A stretch of DNA of 64,000 bases from Pseudomonas sp. NC02 (GCF_002874965.1 NZ_CP025624.1:6820001-6884000), one strand, 5' to 3'. Shown: positions 1 to 9,189, counted from the stretch's first letter. The notes: a model not told the origin generated them from the sequence alone. Made by a program: numbers and translations.

Positions 1-66
1 AACATGGAACGCCCACAAGGCGAAAACCAGCCTTGGCTGGTCGCCGGTATCCGCCAGAACGGCTGA
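1..66 (+). CDS. C-terminal end of an unidentified protein (partial)
   Basis: Reading frame 1 is open from the first base to a TGA at 64-66 and encodes a tail ending in WLVAGIRQNG. A strong rho-independent terminator begins about 30 bases after the stop, which supports this being the real end of a rightward gene. Only 21 residues are visible and I do not recognise the family. Confidence 0.45.
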   Translation, partial: NMERPQGENQPWLVAGIRQNG

Positions 67-94
67 TCCCTGCCCGCTTTGAGTACGCAGTAAC

Positions 95-123
95 AAAAAC
101 CCCGGACTTGTCCGGGGTTTTCT
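95..123 (+). terminator. Rho-independent terminator
   Basis: A 7-bp GC-rich stem (CCCCGGA at 100-106 paired with TCCGGGG at 111-117) closes a 4-base loop and is followed by TTTTCTATTT. An A-run precedes the stem, so weak bidirectional function is possible, but the only gene ending here is the rightward one at 1-66. Confidence 0.85.
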
Positions 124-202
124 ATTTCACGGTTGCACTTATAGCGAGCTACTGTATAAAACGCCCCTATAAACCGCGCCATCTAGCAAGAGGATCCCGG
201 CC

Positions 203-610
203 GTGGAAGAAGTTATCGAACAATTGCGTGAAGCCAACGAACCGGTACCGGTTCCTCTGGAGCTGCCTGACGAAGATCAACTGGTGGAAATCGAGGAACA
301 ACTGTTCATCGATATTCCGTTCGTCTTCCGTGAATTTCTGCTGACCGTCAGCGATGTGGTCTACGGCAGCCTGGAGCCGGTGACCGTCACCGACCCACAG
401 TCCCACACCTACCTGCCGGACGTTGCCGCCAACGCCTGGGATGCCGGTGTTGACCGCAGCATGATCCCGATCTGCCAGGACGGCGACGACTACTACTGCG
501 TCGAAGAAGACGGCACCGTGGTGCTGTGGTCCGGCGAAGAAGAACTCGTCACCGAAGAAACCTGGGAATCGGTGTGGCACTGGGCACGGGACGTCTGGCT
601 GGAAAGCTGA
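203..610 (+). CDS. SMI1/KNR4 (SUKH) family protein
   Basis: A strongly acidic 135-residue protein. The start is GTG at 203, preceded by AGAGGA at about 10 bases. The IEEQLFIDIPFVFREFLLTVSD segment, followed by acidic and aromatic stretches, matches the compact SUKH fold, in which an N-terminal helical part precedes a sheet. Members are often immunity proteins for contact-dependent toxins, but others are stand-alone housekeeping proteins. No toxin or secretion gene is adjacent, so a free-standing conserved role is the safer reading. It converges on the antiporter gene, with a REP element in between. The family call is fairly secure; the function is unknown. Confidence 0.75.
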   Translation: MEEVIEQLREANEPVPVPLELPDEDQLVEIEEQLFIDIPFVFREFLLTVSDVVYGSLEPVTVTDPQSHTYLPDVAANAWDAGVDRSMIPICQDGDDYYCVEEDGTVVLWSGEEELVTEETWESVWHWARDVWLES

Positions 611-636
611 GACCCCTGTGTGCCGAGGACGCTTGT

Positions 637-680
637 TGTGGCGAGCGAGCTTGCTCGCGCTGGGCTGCGAAGCAGCCCTC
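637..680. repeat. Solo REP element
   Basis: A palindromic core (GCGAGCGAGCTTGCTCGC) is followed by a second small inverted repeat (GGGCTGC/GCAGCCC). It lies between two convergent genes. It resembles one arm of the Pseudomonas REP families seen as full inverted pairs elsewhere in the window, but here only one arm is present. Confidence 0.7.
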
Positions 681-690
681 CGCGACCCAC

Positions 691-2454
691 TCAGTGCTCC
701 GGCGTATCCTTATGGTTATCCAGGGTCTCCAGCAAGGCGACCTGCATCCGCGTATGCACGCGGATGAACCAGCGCCACAGCACGGCGGCCACTGCGGCCG
801 TCACCACGGCGATCAGCACCAGCAACTTGTTGGTCGGCAGGATACTGGCCGACAAGGCTGCCAATAGCAGGAAAATCACCAGCAGCGAAAGAATCGGGAT
901 CACTTCGGCGATCACCCGGCGCACGCGCTGAGTGTGGCGCCCTGCCATTTCCGGCTTCACGCTCATCTCCGCCAGCAGCATCGACAGCGCCTTGAGCTTG
1001 CGGTACGCCGCAATCAAAAACGGCAGCGACAGCAGCAACGCCCCACCCCAGATCAATGCCTTCTGCCAGCTCGGATCGCTGACCCAGCCTTCCAGGTAGC
1101 TGCCAATACGCGCCGCGAAAAAGCTGCCGGCAAAGAAGATCGCCACCACCAGCGCCAGGTTCACCCCCACCTGCAGAATGATCTTGCGGATCATCGACGC
1201 CAGCATCGCACCCTCGCCCTGGGGCTGAATGCTGCGCAGCCATTCGCCATACATCCCGAACACCCGGCTCATGCGCTTGGGCATCACTGCGGCAATCTTC
1301 AGCGACAGCGGGTCTGCGCCACGGATCAGATAGGGTGTGAGCAGTGTGGTAATCGCAGAAACAGCCACCGCCACCGGATACAGGAAGTCGCTGGTGACCT
1401 GCAACGTCATCCCCAGCGCGGCGATGATGAATGAAAATTCGCCGATCTGTGACAGCCCCATCCCCACTCGCAATGAAGTGCGGCCATCGTTACCCGCAAT
1501 AAACGCCCCCAACCCACAGGACAACATCTTGCCCAGCACCACGGCCACGGTAATCACCGCAATCGGCCAGGCGTATTGCAGGAGGATCTGCGGGTCGATC
1601 ATCAAACCAATGGCGACAAAGAAGATCGCGCTGAACATGTCGCGAACCGGTTCGATCAGGCGCTCAATCTTCAGCAATTGCCGGGATTCAGCCATGATCG
1701 CGCCGATCAGGAATGCCCCCAGCACCATGCTGTATTCCAGCTTGACCACCAACAGGCAGAAACCGAAGCACAGGCCCAGCACGGTGATCAGCAGCATCTC
1801 GTTGCTTTCGAATTTGGCCACGTACTCCAGCAGGCGTGGCACCAGCAAAATCCCGATCACCAGTGCGACAATCATGAACAGCGAGAGCTTGCCGACGGTG
1901 GAGAACACCTCGCCGGAGCTGACCGTGCCGCTGACGGCAATGCTCGACAGCAAGGCGATGATGCCGATGCCGAGGATGTCTTCGACGATCAGCACCCCGA
2001 AAATCAGCTGGGCAAAGCGCTGGTTTTTCATCTTCAGGTCATTGAGCGCCTTGACGATGATGGTGGTCGAGGAAATCGCCAGGATCGCGCCCAGGAACAG
2101 CGAGTCCATGGTGTTCCAGTCGAACCAGCGGCCGATTTCGTAGCCGATCCAGATCATCAGGATGATTTCGAGGAACGCCGCGATAAAGGCGGTGGCGCCA
2201 ACCTTGAACAGCTTGCGCAGGCTGAACTCAAGGCCCAGGCAGAACATCAGGAAGATCACCCCAAGCTCGGCCAGGGTCTTGATCGTGTCTTCGTCGTGGA
2301 TCAGGCCAAACGGTGGGGTGTGCGGGCCGATGATGAAGCCGGCGACGATATACCCCAACACCACCGGCTGCTTGAGCCGATGGAACAGGATCGTCACCAC
2401 CCCGGCCACCAGCATGATCACGGCCAGGTCCTGGATAAAGCTGATGGCGTGCAT
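691..2454 (-). CDS. Kef-type monovalent cation:proton antiporter (CPA2)
   Basis: A 587-residue inner-membrane protein. The Na+/H+-exchanger domain covers about residues 1-390, with roughly a dozen hydrophobic helices. It starts with the Kef-like sequence HRLKQPVVLGYIVAGFIIGP and contains the conserved EMLLITVLGLCFG and GAFLIGAIMAES segments. The C-terminal third has additional membrane segments and a short cytoplasmic tail. No RCK/TrkA-N nucleotide-binding domain is present, unlike E. coli KefB/KefC, so it should not be assumed to be glutathione-gated. Start choice: the open frame extends 130 codons upstream, but the ATG at 2454 has AAGGAG about 10 bases before it and opens on the first transmembrane helix. 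It probably exchanges K+ or Na+ for H+; the ion is not readable from sequence. Confidence 0.88.
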   Translation of the reverse strand: MHAISFIQDLAVIMLVAGVVTILFHRLKQPVVLGYIVAGFIIGPHTPPFGLIHDEDTIKTLAELGVIFLMFCLGLEFSLRKLFKVGATAFIAAFLEIILMIWIGYEIGRWFDWNTMDSLFLGAILAISSTTIIVKALNDLKMKNQRFAQLIFGVLIVEDILGIGIIALLSSIAVSGTVSSGEVFSTVGKLSLFMIVALVIGILLVPRLLEYVAKFESNEMLLITVLGLCFGFCLLVVKLEYSMVLGAFLIGAIMAESRQLLKIERLIEPVRDMFSAIFFVAIGLMIDPQILLQYAWPIAVITVAVVLGKMLSCGLGAFIAGNDGRTSLRVGMGLSQIGEFSFIIAALGMTLQVTSDFLYPVAVAVSAITTLLTPYLIRGADPLSLKIAAVMPKRMSRVFGMYGEWLRSIQPQGEGAMLASMIRKIILQVGVNLALVVAIFFAGSFFAARIGSYLEGWVSDPSWQKALIWGGALLLSLPFLIAAYRKLKALSMLLAEMSVKPEMAGRHTQRVRRVIAEVIPILSLLVIFLLLAALSASILPTNKLLVLIAVVTAAVAAVLWRWFIRVHTRMQVALLETLDNHKDTPEH

Positions 2455-2749
2455 GGCGAGGGGCTCCTTGAGGGGTACTGGCGCTTTTCCCATTTCCACG
2501 CATGCACCCCGAAAGGTCGCAATGAACGGAAAGAAAAGTCTGCCTTGATCGTAAGAATTGCCTTTGAGACGGGCTTTTGAAGGGTAACACCGCGACTTGC
2601 GGCAGAAAGCCGGTGCAATATATGGAAACAGATCGCCCCAGGCGTGACGGCAAGCCGGGGCCCAGCGTCCCGTTATGAATGGCTCTGCAAAGATTCCAGC
2701 ACCCGCAGAGGTGCCTCCCCACCCAATGCCTACAACCCGTGAGTGTGCT

Positions 2750-3235
2750 ATGGAACCCGGAAACGCCCAGCTGTCGATGACAGTATTGATGACCCCTGAC
2801 ATGGCCAACTTCTCTGGCAATGTGCACGGCGGCACGCTGCTCAAGTACCTCGACGAAGTGGCCTACGCCTGCGCCAGCCGTTATGCCGGGCGCTATGTGG
2901 TGACGTTGTCGGTGGACCAGGTGATTTTTCGCGAGCCGATCCATGTCGGCGAGCTGGTGACCTTCCTGGCCTCGGTCAACTACACCGGCAACACATCGAT
3001 GGAAGTGGGGATCAAGGTGGTCACCGAGAACATCCGTGAGCGTTCGGTACGCCACACCAATAGCTGCTTCTTCACGATGGTCGCGGTGGATGACCAGCGC
3101 AAACCGGCCGCCGTGCCGCCGCTGCAACCGCAGAACAGCGAAGACAAGCGCCGGTTTGTGCAGGCTCAACAGCGCCGGCAGATTCGCCAGGAGCTGGAAA
3201 AGCGCTATCAGGAAATCAAGGCAGACGGCCCGTAA
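2750..3235 (+). CDS. Acyl-CoA thioesterase, hotdog fold
   Basis: A 161-residue single hotdog-domain protein of the YciA/ACOT type. The signature NFSGNVHGGTLLKYLDE lies at about residues 14-30. It contains the invariant HGG and the catalytic-region Asp, and is followed by a VDQVIFREPIHVGE strand. These enzymes hydrolyse cytosolic acyl-CoAs. The C-terminal 35 residues are charged and probably helical (QAQQRRQIRQELEKRYQE), as in acyl-CoA hydrolases that oligomerise. The start at 2750 gives the family-typical N-terminus MEPGNAQ; an in-frame ATG at 2726 has no better ribosome site. It is divergent from the antiporter gene across about 295 bases, where I saw no other gene. Chain-length specificity is unknown. 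Confidence 0.9.
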   Translation: MEPGNAQLSMTVLMTPDMANFSGNVHGGTLLKYLDEVAYACASRYAGRYVVTLSVDQVIFREPIHVGELVTFLASVNYTGNTSMEVGIKVVTENIRERSVRHTNSCFFTMVAVDDQRKPAAVPPLQPQNSEDKRRFVQAQQRRQIRQELEKRYQEIKADGP

Positions 3236-3262
3236 GAGCCCGCCAGGTTTCTGGATGACCGC

Positions 3263-4309
3263 TTAGTAACGCGAGCACTTGTCAAAGTGCGCACACACAT
3301 CAAAGCGCTGGTCCAACTGGGCCATGCGCTCCATATGGTGATTGACCACCTCCATCGTCACGCTCTTTCGGGTATTCACGTAGTACTGCACCATAAGCTT
3401 GTCGTTCTCCGCTACGCGCGATTTGATCGCACTGTCCGTAGGCTGCATCCATTGCTCCAGGACGGCATCCTCAGTTCCCCGCAGGCGCTGGCGGTACACC
3501 TCAGTGTAAAACCCCAGAGCCCGGGCCAGACGACCGGCAGACTCTTGATTCGACAGTTCGTAGTTCTGCCGAAACTGGTTCCAATAGTCCGGCGGCAAGG
3601 TATACGAGCCCATCAACGCCTTGCGCTTGCTGATCAACTCATCAAGCTCTTGAGGCGAGGTTTGCATTCGGTCGACTTTATTCTCTGACACGATGGCCGT
3701 GATCGACTGCGCACGCTCGTCAAGAATGCGATCAATCAACACCATTCGCTGCGGAGTATCCGGTAACAACTTGCCGAATATCGGACCTTTGCCCTCGCAA
3801 GACGGCATGCCGGTCTCGAACAGCGGCTGCGGGATCCGCACGTCCTTGCCGTCCAATCGCGTAAGACGCTGGAGCAGCGTGCTGCATTGGCGGCCCTGCA
3901 ATTCGAAGGTCACTTCGTACTCTTCACCCGCCTTGGGCGTTAGATTGAACGCTTTGCCACAGACATAGGAGCTGCCGTTGGTGTTGATCATCAACATAGT
4001 GTCCTTTCCGGGCGCCAGCTTGATCTCCAGCAGCCCACGAGCCGTGGGCGGTGGCGGCACAAGCATGTCTACCCGCCGCTTGGTGTCCACCAGGAACATG
4101 TTGTTGAGAATGCCTGTGGTCTCACCCATGCAGTGCTGTGCGTCATAGACAAAAAGGGTGCTGTTGGTGGTGTTGGAGATGAACCGCAGCTTCGCCGCAT
4201 CGGGCTCGGCTGCGTCAGGATAGGTACCGTGGACGCTGCAACCACTGAGCAGCGTAACCAGGGCCAATGCGATAAATGCCCGTGGCGAATGGAGCAGGGA
4301 TAACGACAT
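3263..4309 (-). CDS. Uncharacterised lipoprotein
   Basis: A 348-residue predicted lipoprotein. A hydrophobic signal segment ends in LLSGC, with the lipid-modified Cys at residue 24. The start at 4309 has AGGA about 8 bases upstream; a longer open frame upstream lacks a signal peptide. The mature part has a beta-rich N-terminal domain with two closely spaced Cys-containing stretches (YDAQHCMGETTG and GSSYVCGKAFN). A long helical, charged C-terminal half with many Arg, Glu and Gln follows. I do not recognise the family. It sits between the thioesterase and pdxY genes, on the same strand as pdxY and 81 bases downstream of it, so it could be co-transcribed with pdxY. Confidence 0.8.
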   Translation of the reverse strand: MSLSLLHSPRAFIALALVTLLSGCSVHGTYPDAAEPDAAKLRFISNTTNSTLFVYDAQHCMGETTGILNNMFLVDTKRRVDMLVPPPPTARGLLEIKLAPGKDTMLMINTNGSSYVCGKAFNLTPKAGEEYEVTFELQGRQCSTLLQRLTRLDGKDVRIPQPLFETGMPSCEGKGPIFGKLLPDTPQRMVLIDRILDERAQSITAIVSENKVDRMQTSPQELDELISKRKALMGSYTLPPDYWNQFRQNYELSNQESAGRLARALGFYTEVYRQRLRGTEDAVLEQWMQPTDSAIKSRVAENDKLMVQYYVNTRKSVTMEVVNHHMERMAQLDQRFDVCAHFDKCSRY

Positions 4310-4390
4310 GATCTTCCTTGATGAACGCAGAGGGCAAAAAGACGGCCGGTAGTAACGGACGCCCTTTGCGTCGCTCAATCAGGAATAGTC

Positions 4391-5263
4391 CTACAGCCCG
4401 ATTGGGGTTGCCTCGAAGCGAACTCGCGGATGGGCAATCCGGTCCTGGGCGCGCACCAGTTCCAGCTCATAGCTGGCGCACGCCTGGGTTTCCAGCAGTA
4501 CTTCATGCACCGCTGCAGCAGTGAACTCAAAGGCCGCCACCAGGCTATCGCCCAACAACACCCGCGCCAGGAACAGGCCCGACGTCAGGTCGCCCACGCC
4601 CACCGGCTGACGCGGGAATGCCAGCAGTGGCCGACGCAGGTGCCAGCTGCCTTCAGCCGTCACCAACAGCATTTCGAAGCCGTCCGGCAGCTTGCCGGGA
4701 TAATCCAGGTGCTTGACCAACACCGCTTTCGGCCCGCGGGCCAGTAACGCACGGGCCATCCCCAGGCAATCGAACAGCGACTGCGGCTTGCGCCCGGCAA
4801 AGCTGTCCAGCTCCAGCTGGTTGGGGCACAGGAAGTCGGCCATCGCCGCCGCTTCCTCCAGCAGGAAGTCGCTGACCTCCTGGGGCACGATGCAGCCTTT
4901 TTCCGGATGCCCCATCACCGGGTCACACAGGTAAAGAGCCTTGGGGTTGATCGCCTTGATCCGCGCCACGCCGGTGAGGATCGCCCGGCCCTGGGCCGCA
5001 CTGCCCAGGTAGCCCGACAGCACTGCATCACAGTTGCCCAGCTCGCCAATCGCCGCGATGCCTTCCACCAGCGCAGGAATTTGCTGCGGCGCCAACACTT
5101 CTCCCGCCCACTGACCATACTGAGTGTGGTTGGAGAACTGCACCGTATTGAGCGGCCACACGTTCACCCCGACCCGTTGCATGGGGAACACGGCGGCGCT
5201 GTTTCCGGCGTGGCCGAAGACCACATGAGACTGGATCGCAAGCAGATGGGGCGTACGTTTCAT
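4391..5263 (-). CDS. pdxY: Pyridoxal kinase PdxY
   Basis: A 290-residue ribokinase-fold enzyme that phosphorylates pyridoxal with ATP in the vitamin B6 salvage pathway. Visible family marks are the N-terminal [19 protein letters not shown] substrate-binding segment, GYLGSAAQG, the [10 protein letters not shown] stretch, and the C-terminal [12 protein letters not shown] loop with the catalytic-base Asp. Length matches the PdxY family (about 287-290). It is divergent from the DUF3301 gene across 117 bases. Confidence 0.95.
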   Translation of the reverse strand: MKRTPHLLAIQSHVVFGHAGNSAAVFPMQRVGVNVWPLNTVQFSNHTQYGQWAGEVLAPQQIPALVEGIAAIGELGNCDAVLSGYLGSAAQGRAILTGVARIKAINPKALYLCDPVMGHPEKGCIVPQEVSDFLLEEAAAMADFLCPNQLELDSFAGRKPQSLFDCLGMARALLARGPKAVLVKHLDYPGKLPDGFEMLLVTAEGSWHLRRPLLAFPRQPVGVGDLTSGLFLARVLLGDSLVAAFEFTAAAVHEVLLETQACASYELELVRAQDRIAHPRVRFEATPIGL

Positions 5264-5380
5264 GCAGGGGATTTCCGTAAAGCCGTTGATATTCTGGCTG
5301 CGCAGTATGCGACTAAACGCGGCCTGTACGACAGACCGGAGACGCAGTTAAGCTGGCCCTACTTTGTTGGAGTTCATCGA

Positions 5381-5779
5381 ATGCTGACCCTCGGAAATAT
5401 CTTCGTGCTGATGCTGCTGGCGACCGGTGCCGCCTGGCTGTGGCACAACCACGGCCTGCGCGAGCGGGCGCTGGAACGGGTCAAGCAGCACTGCGCCAAG
5501 CTCGACATCGAGCTGCTCGATGGCGCCGTGGCGTTGAAGCGCATCGGTTTTGTGAAAGATGCCAGCGGGCGGCGGCGCCTGGCACGGATCTACAACTTCG
5601 AATTCACCGTGACCGGCGAAACGCGGCACCCGGGGACCATCACCCAATTCGGCGCCCACAGTGCACAAATCGAGTTGGCGCCCTACCCGTTCGAGATCAA
5701 GACACCATTGCCCAGCGCCGAGATCATTGAGCTAAGCCAGTGGCGCCAGGAGCATGGCAACAGCAAGACCCGTCACTGA
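5381..5779 (+). CDS. DUF3301 single-pass membrane protein
   Basis: A 132-residue protein with one N-terminal transmembrane helix (about residues 5-22, IFVLMLLATGAAWLW). A cytoplasmic or periplasmic domain containing RRRLARIYNFEFTVTG follows, which I associate with the DUF3301 family. The ATG at 5381 has TTGGAG upstream; a longer open frame to its left overlaps pdxY and is discounted. It overlaps the end of the convergent CobW-type gene by 7 bases. Function is unknown. Confidence 0.85.
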   Translation: MLTLGNIFVLMLLATGAAWLWHNHGLRERALERVKQHCAKLDIELLDGAVALKRIGFVKDASGRRRLARIYNFEFTVTGETRHPGTITQFGAHSAQIELAPYPFEIKTPLPSAEIIELSQWRQEHGNSKTRH

Positions 5780-6747
5780 CGGCAAGCGGTTAACCCACCC
5801 TGTAACTGCGCAACGTCCTGCACTTCGCTGAAGATCAATTCGATACGCGAATCCCGCCGCCATTCGCTGGGCTGCCAGGCCAACGCGGCGTTATCCACAG
5901 CGTTGGCCGATACCCAGCCATCCAGGCTGTGGATAACCAGTTTTGCCCGTCGCCAGTCCAACGATTCCAGCCATAGCTGAATGCGCCGCGCGTCGAATCG
6001 CTGACTCGGATGCCAGCGCCAGCCAATGCTCCAGCCATCCTCCTGGCCCTGGCTGAGGCAGATCGGCGATGCCGGATCCGTCCAGATGGCCGGCATTTGC
6101 CCCAGGCCTTTGGGCAACTCGAAGTTATCCACAGCCGCTGCCGCTTGAGCATTCACACCCGGTAACCGGGCCAAGGGCAGTTGCGCCTGCTGCGTCCAAT
6201 AGATCGGCCGGCCGGGCAGTTGTCCTTGAATCAACAGGCGCTGCGCATCACTTAAGGCTTCATTCTTGTTCAATACCAACAGCCCGGCGCTGGCTAATGC
6301 CTCCCGTTGGGCATTGGGTAAAGGTTTACCCGCCGCCAACGCCTGGGCGTCCAGTACGAGTACGCACGGCTGCACCGCCAGTACCTGCTGCCAGGGTGCT
6401 TCCCGCAGCTGCTTGAGCAATTGAGCCGGGTGCCCAAGCCCGGACGGCTCGATAAACAGCCGGTCGGGCCTGGCCTTACGCAACAAACGCCCCAGTCCTA
6501 CCTGAAACGGCGCCCCGTTGACGCAACACAGGCAGCCACCCGCCACTTCACCAAGGGCAATCCCGTCGTCGTCACGGGTGAGCAACGCGGCATCCAGGCC
6601 AATCTGCCCGAACTCATTGATCAACACCGCCCAACGCTCGTTGGCCGGGCGCTGGGCCAGCAGGTGCTTGATCAGGCTGGTCTTGCCGGCGCCCAGGGGC
6701 CCGGCAATCACGTGGGTGGGAATGTTCTGCAGCATGGTGGACATCAT
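5773..6747 (-). CDS. CobW/COG0523-type GTPase metallochaperone (second copy)
   Basis: A 324-residue G3E GTPase. It has the P-loop GPLGAGKTS at about residues 17-25, the metal-binding GGCLCC motif at about 70-75, an IEPSG switch, and an NKNE guanine-specificity motif. COG0523 proteins bind zinc or other metals and are thought to deliver them to client enzymes. It is the last gene of the leftward group starting at dksA2 and is separated from the DUF1826 gene by 33 bases. Two in-frame ATGs (6747 and 6744) and a third at 6735 are possible starts; none has a strong Shine-Dalgarno. It is shorter than the ZigA-type copy at 7425-8630 and diverges after the GTPase core, so the two are not simple duplicates. 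Confidence 0.9.
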   Translation of the reverse strand: MMSTMLQNIPTHVIAGPLGAGKTSLIKHLLAQRPANERWAVLINEFGQIGLDAALLTRDDDGIALGEVAGGCLCCVNGAPFQVGLGRLLRKARPDRLFIEPSGLGHPAQLLKQLREAPWQQVLAVQPCVLVLDAQALAAGKPLPNAQREALASAGLLVLNKNEALSDAQRLLIQGQLPGRPIYWTQQAQLPLARLPGVNAQAAAAVDNFELPKGLGQMPAIWTDPASPICLSQGQEDGWSIGWRWHPSQRFDARRIQLWLESLDWRRAKLVIHSLDGWVSANAVDNAALAWQPSEWRRDSRIELIFSEVQDVAQLQGGLTACRQ

Positions 6748-6780
6748 TCAGACCGTGTAGAGAGGTTCGATCCTACCCGG

Positions 6781-7425
6781 TTACGCCAACCAATCCAGCG
6801 TCAGAATCAACCGTCGTTGATCCGCTTGCAGCGGCGGCGAGCGGTGGATCAGGCCAAAGCCTTCGTTGCCGTGCCATTTTTCGCCCTTGAGCAACGCCAC
6901 TTCACCGCAGTGGATTTGCTCAATGCATTCTTCCGGCTCAGCACTCGCCTGGCTCAGGTGCCGCCGCTCCATCACACCTTCGCGTAGCCATTGGCTGCCA
7001 ATGCCGGCGTAGGTAGTGATCAGCCGCACCGGCACATGATCCACATGAAAACGCGGGCACATGGCCTTGTCCAATAGCCGCAAACGCACGCCGATACGCT
7101 TGGCTCCGAGCAAACAGGCAAAGGCGCTGACCAGCCACGACACATCGGCGATAAAGCCTTCGTAGCCTTCAAGGTCACGGCAACCCGATGCAAAGTCCTG
7201 CAGGTTTGGCTCGGCGTCTTCGCTGTTCAGTTCAACCACCAGCGACTCGGCCAATGGCTCATTGAGTGCCACCAGTAACGCGCCGAACTCGGCGATGTGC
7301 AGGGGCAACTGACGCTGCCACACCGCCAGGTTCACGCCGTCCTCAAGGATATCAGTGAGCACGGCCGGGGTTTCGCCGTGGGTCTGGCGAACCACCGGGC
7401 GCAGTTTCAGGGTCGGTGCCAGCAT
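6781..7425 (-). CDS. DUF1826 family protein
   Basis: A 214-residue cytosolic protein of unknown function that accompanies COG0523 genes in Zur-regulated clusters. Its ATG at 7423-7425 shares one base with the stop codon of the upstream zigA-like gene (TGATG), indicating translational coupling. The sequence contains FHVDHVPVRLITTYAG and, about 50 residues later, HRSPPLQADQRRLILTLDW. This arrangement, His-x-Asp followed by His and Arg near the C-terminus, is reminiscent of iron/2-oxoglutarate dioxygenases, but that is an inference from pattern only. The longer open frame starting at 7446 is discounted because it overlaps zigA further without a ribosome site. Confidence 0.85.
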   Translation of the reverse strand: MLAPTLKLRPVVRQTHGETPAVLTDILEDGVNLAVWQRQLPLHIAEFGALLVALNEPLAESLVVELNSEDAEPNLQDFASGCRDLEGYEGFIADVSWLVSAFACLLGAKRIGVRLRLLDKAMCPRFHVDHVPVRLITTYAGIGSQWLREGVMERRHLSQASAEPEECIEQIHCGEVALLKGEKWHGNEGFGLIHRSPPLQADQRRLILTLDWLA

Positions 7426-8630
7426 CAGGCAGCCTCTTCGAACCAAGGGCCAAAGGGATCGGCCAACAAGCGCCAGCCTTCGACACCCGTGGCCATTTCA
7501 TCGTCGGTCAGCAAACAAGCGTCCAGCTCGGCGGTCATCTGGGCGAAGTCGATGTTCTGGCCGATAAACACCAGCTCCTGCCGGCAATCGCCGGTGCTCA
7601 GTTGCCAGTTTTTCATGATTGCGGCGATGCCTTCCTCGTCCTGGGGCCACTGGGTTTTCGGCACGAAACGCCACCAGCGCCCGGCAAACCCATGGCGCAT
7701 CAGGCCGCCAGCCTGGGACCAGCTACCGGCGTCCTGGTGTTTGCTGGCCAGCCAGAAAAAGCCCTTGGAACGCAGCAGTTTTCCATTCACCCAAGGCCGG
7801 TCGATAAAGTCGAAAAACCGCTGCGGGTGGAACGGGCGGCGGGCGCGATAGGCGGTGGAGGCGATGCCGTACTCTTCGGTTTCCGGCAGGTGTTCGCCAC
7901 GCAGTTCCTGCAACCAGCCCGGCGCCTGGGAAGCACGCTCGAAGTCGAAACGGCCGGTGTTGAGGATCTTCGCCAACGGCACTTCGCCCATGACCATCGG
8001 GATGATTTCAGCCTGGGAGTTCAAGCGCTCCAGGATCGCCATCAACTCCTCGCGCTCACTGCTGCTGATCAGGTCGATCTTGCTGATGAGGATCACATCC
8101 GCAAATTCGATCTGCTCGATCAGCAGGTCGGTGATCGAGCGTTCGTCCTCTTCACCGAGGGTTTCGCCCCGGGACGCCAGGCTTTCGGCAGCCTGGTAGT
8201 CGAGCAGGAAGTTCATGCCGTCGACCACGGTGACCATGGTGTCGAGCCGGGCAATGTCCGCCAGGCTCTGGCCTTCTTCATCGCGAAAGGTGAAGGTTTC
8301 CGCCACCGGCAACGGCTCGGAGATACCGGTGGACTCGATCAACAGGTAATCGAACCGACCTTCCTTGGCGAGCTTTCCGACTTCTTCCAGCAAGTCTTCG
8401 CGCAAGGTGCAGCAGATGCAGCCGTTGCTCATCTCCACCAGTTTTTCTTCGGCGCGATTGAGGGTGACGTCGCGCTGGACCTCACTGCCATCGATGTTGA
8501 TTTCGCTCATGTCGTTGACGATCACCGCCACCCGCAGGTTTTCGCGGTTGCGCAGGATGTAGTTGAGCAGCGTGCTTTTGCCGGCGCCGAGGAATCCGGA
8601 CAGCACAGTAACGGGGAGACGATTGGGCAT
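7425..8630 (-). CDS. zigA: ZigA-like zinc-responsive GTPase (COG0523)
   Basis: A 401-residue G3E-family GTPase. Visible motifs are the P-loop GFLGAGKST (about residues 12-20), the CXCC metal site [11 protein letters not shown] (about 69-79), the IESTG switch (about 98-102) and SKID for guanine specificity. The C-terminal CobW_C domain contains [11 protein letters not shown] and [11 protein letters not shown]. This longer form with the GFFWLA segment is the type called ZigA, a Zur-controlled metallochaperone induced by zinc limitation. It begins 27 bases after dksA2 and overlaps the DUF1826 gene, so it is the second gene of a Zur-boxed operon. Confidence 0.93.
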   Translation of the reverse strand: MPNRLPVTVLSGFLGAGKSTLLNYILRNRENLRVAVIVNDMSEINIDGSEVQRDVTLNRAEEKLVEMSNGCICCTLREDLLEEVGKLAKEGRFDYLLIESTGISEPLPVAETFTFRDEEGQSLADIARLDTMVTVVDGMNFLLDYQAAESLASRGETLGEEDERSITDLLIEQIEFADVILISKIDLISSSEREELMAILERLNSQAEIIPMVMGEVPLAKILNTGRFDFERASQAPGWLQELRGEHLPETEEYGIASTAYRARRPFHPQRFFDFIDRPWVNGKLLRSKGFFWLASKHQDAGSWSQAGGLMRHGFAGRWWRFVPKTQWPQDEEGIAAIMKNWQLSTGDCRQELVFIGQNIDFAQMTAELDACLLTDDEMATGVEGWRLLADPFGPWFEEAA

Positions 8631-8657
8631 CAGGTATTCCTCATCAGGGTTGGCCGG

Positions 8658-9062
8658 TCAAATCGCCCGTTGATGGCGTTCGCGCAGCTCTTCACGTTCT
8701 TTGGCTTCGATACACAGGGTGGCCGTGGGGCGCAGCAGCAGGCGCTTGAGGCCGATGGGTTCGCAGGTTTCACGGCACCAGCCGTATTCACCGCGGGCCA
8801 GGCGTTCCAGGGCTTCGTCGATCTTGTCCAACAGCTTTTTTTCGCGTTCCAGCAGGCGCAGTTGCCATTGGCGCTGTTCTTCGGCGCTGCCGACATCGGC
8901 GGGATCGCTGTTGGGCTCCTGTTCGCGCAGCACCATGAATTCAGCGTCGATACGCGCTTGCAGCTCGTTGCGCTGGGCCAGCAGCAGCTCGCGGAAGAAA
9001 CCTTGCTGGGCTTCATTCATGTAGTCGGCGCAGGGTTGGTCGAGAAGGTCTTGTTCGGTCAT
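8658..9062 (-). CDS. dksA2: DksA2, zinc-independent RNA polymerase secondary-channel factor
   Basis: A 134-residue DksA paralogue that works with ppGpp at RNA polymerase. The coiled-coil tip acidic motif DPAD is at residues 53-56. At the zinc-finger site the four canonical Cys positions read Cys96, Thr99, Cys117 and Ala120, so two of four zinc ligands are missing. This is the hallmark of DksA2, which folds without zinc and replaces DksA when zinc is scarce. It is the first gene of a leftward operon and lies 33 bases from a Zur-box-like palindrome. The start at 9062 gives the family N-terminus MTEQDLLDQ, although no purine-rich ribosome site precedes it. Confidence 0.95.
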   Translation of the reverse strand: MTEQDLLDQPCADYMNEAQQGFFRELLLAQRNELQARIDAEFMVLREQEPNSDPADVGSAEEQRQWQLRLLEREKKLLDKIDEALERLARGEYGWCRETCEPIGLKRLLLRPTATLCIEAKEREELRERHQRAI

Positions 9063-9095
9063 CGGAGGTGGTTCACGGGTCAGGCTGTTTTTTAA

Positions 9096-9110
9096 TGTTA
9101 TAGTATAACA
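9096..9110. promoter_or_regulatory. Zur box (divergent)
   Basis: TGTTATAGTATAACA is a 15-bp palindrome with a single mismatch at its centre and fits the Pseudomonas Zur consensus GTTATANTATAAC. It lies between dksA2 (leftward) and the secreted-protein gene at 9190 (rightward), so one dimer site could repress both. Confidence 0.88.
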
Positions 9111-9189
9111 ATGCAAATAAGCCAATCCCCCTTGCTCGTGACGACGAAGGGCGCAATGCTGGCAGCCGAATAACGCCCCGAGAGCCTCT

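Noticed and set aside
203..610. SMI1/KNR4 protein as a toxin immunity gene
   Set aside because: No polymorphic toxin or secretion gene lies nearby.
691..2844. Full 717-codon frame for the antiporter
   Set aside because: The first 130 codons lack family similarity, overlap the thioesterase start region, and a good ribosome site precedes the ATG at 2454.
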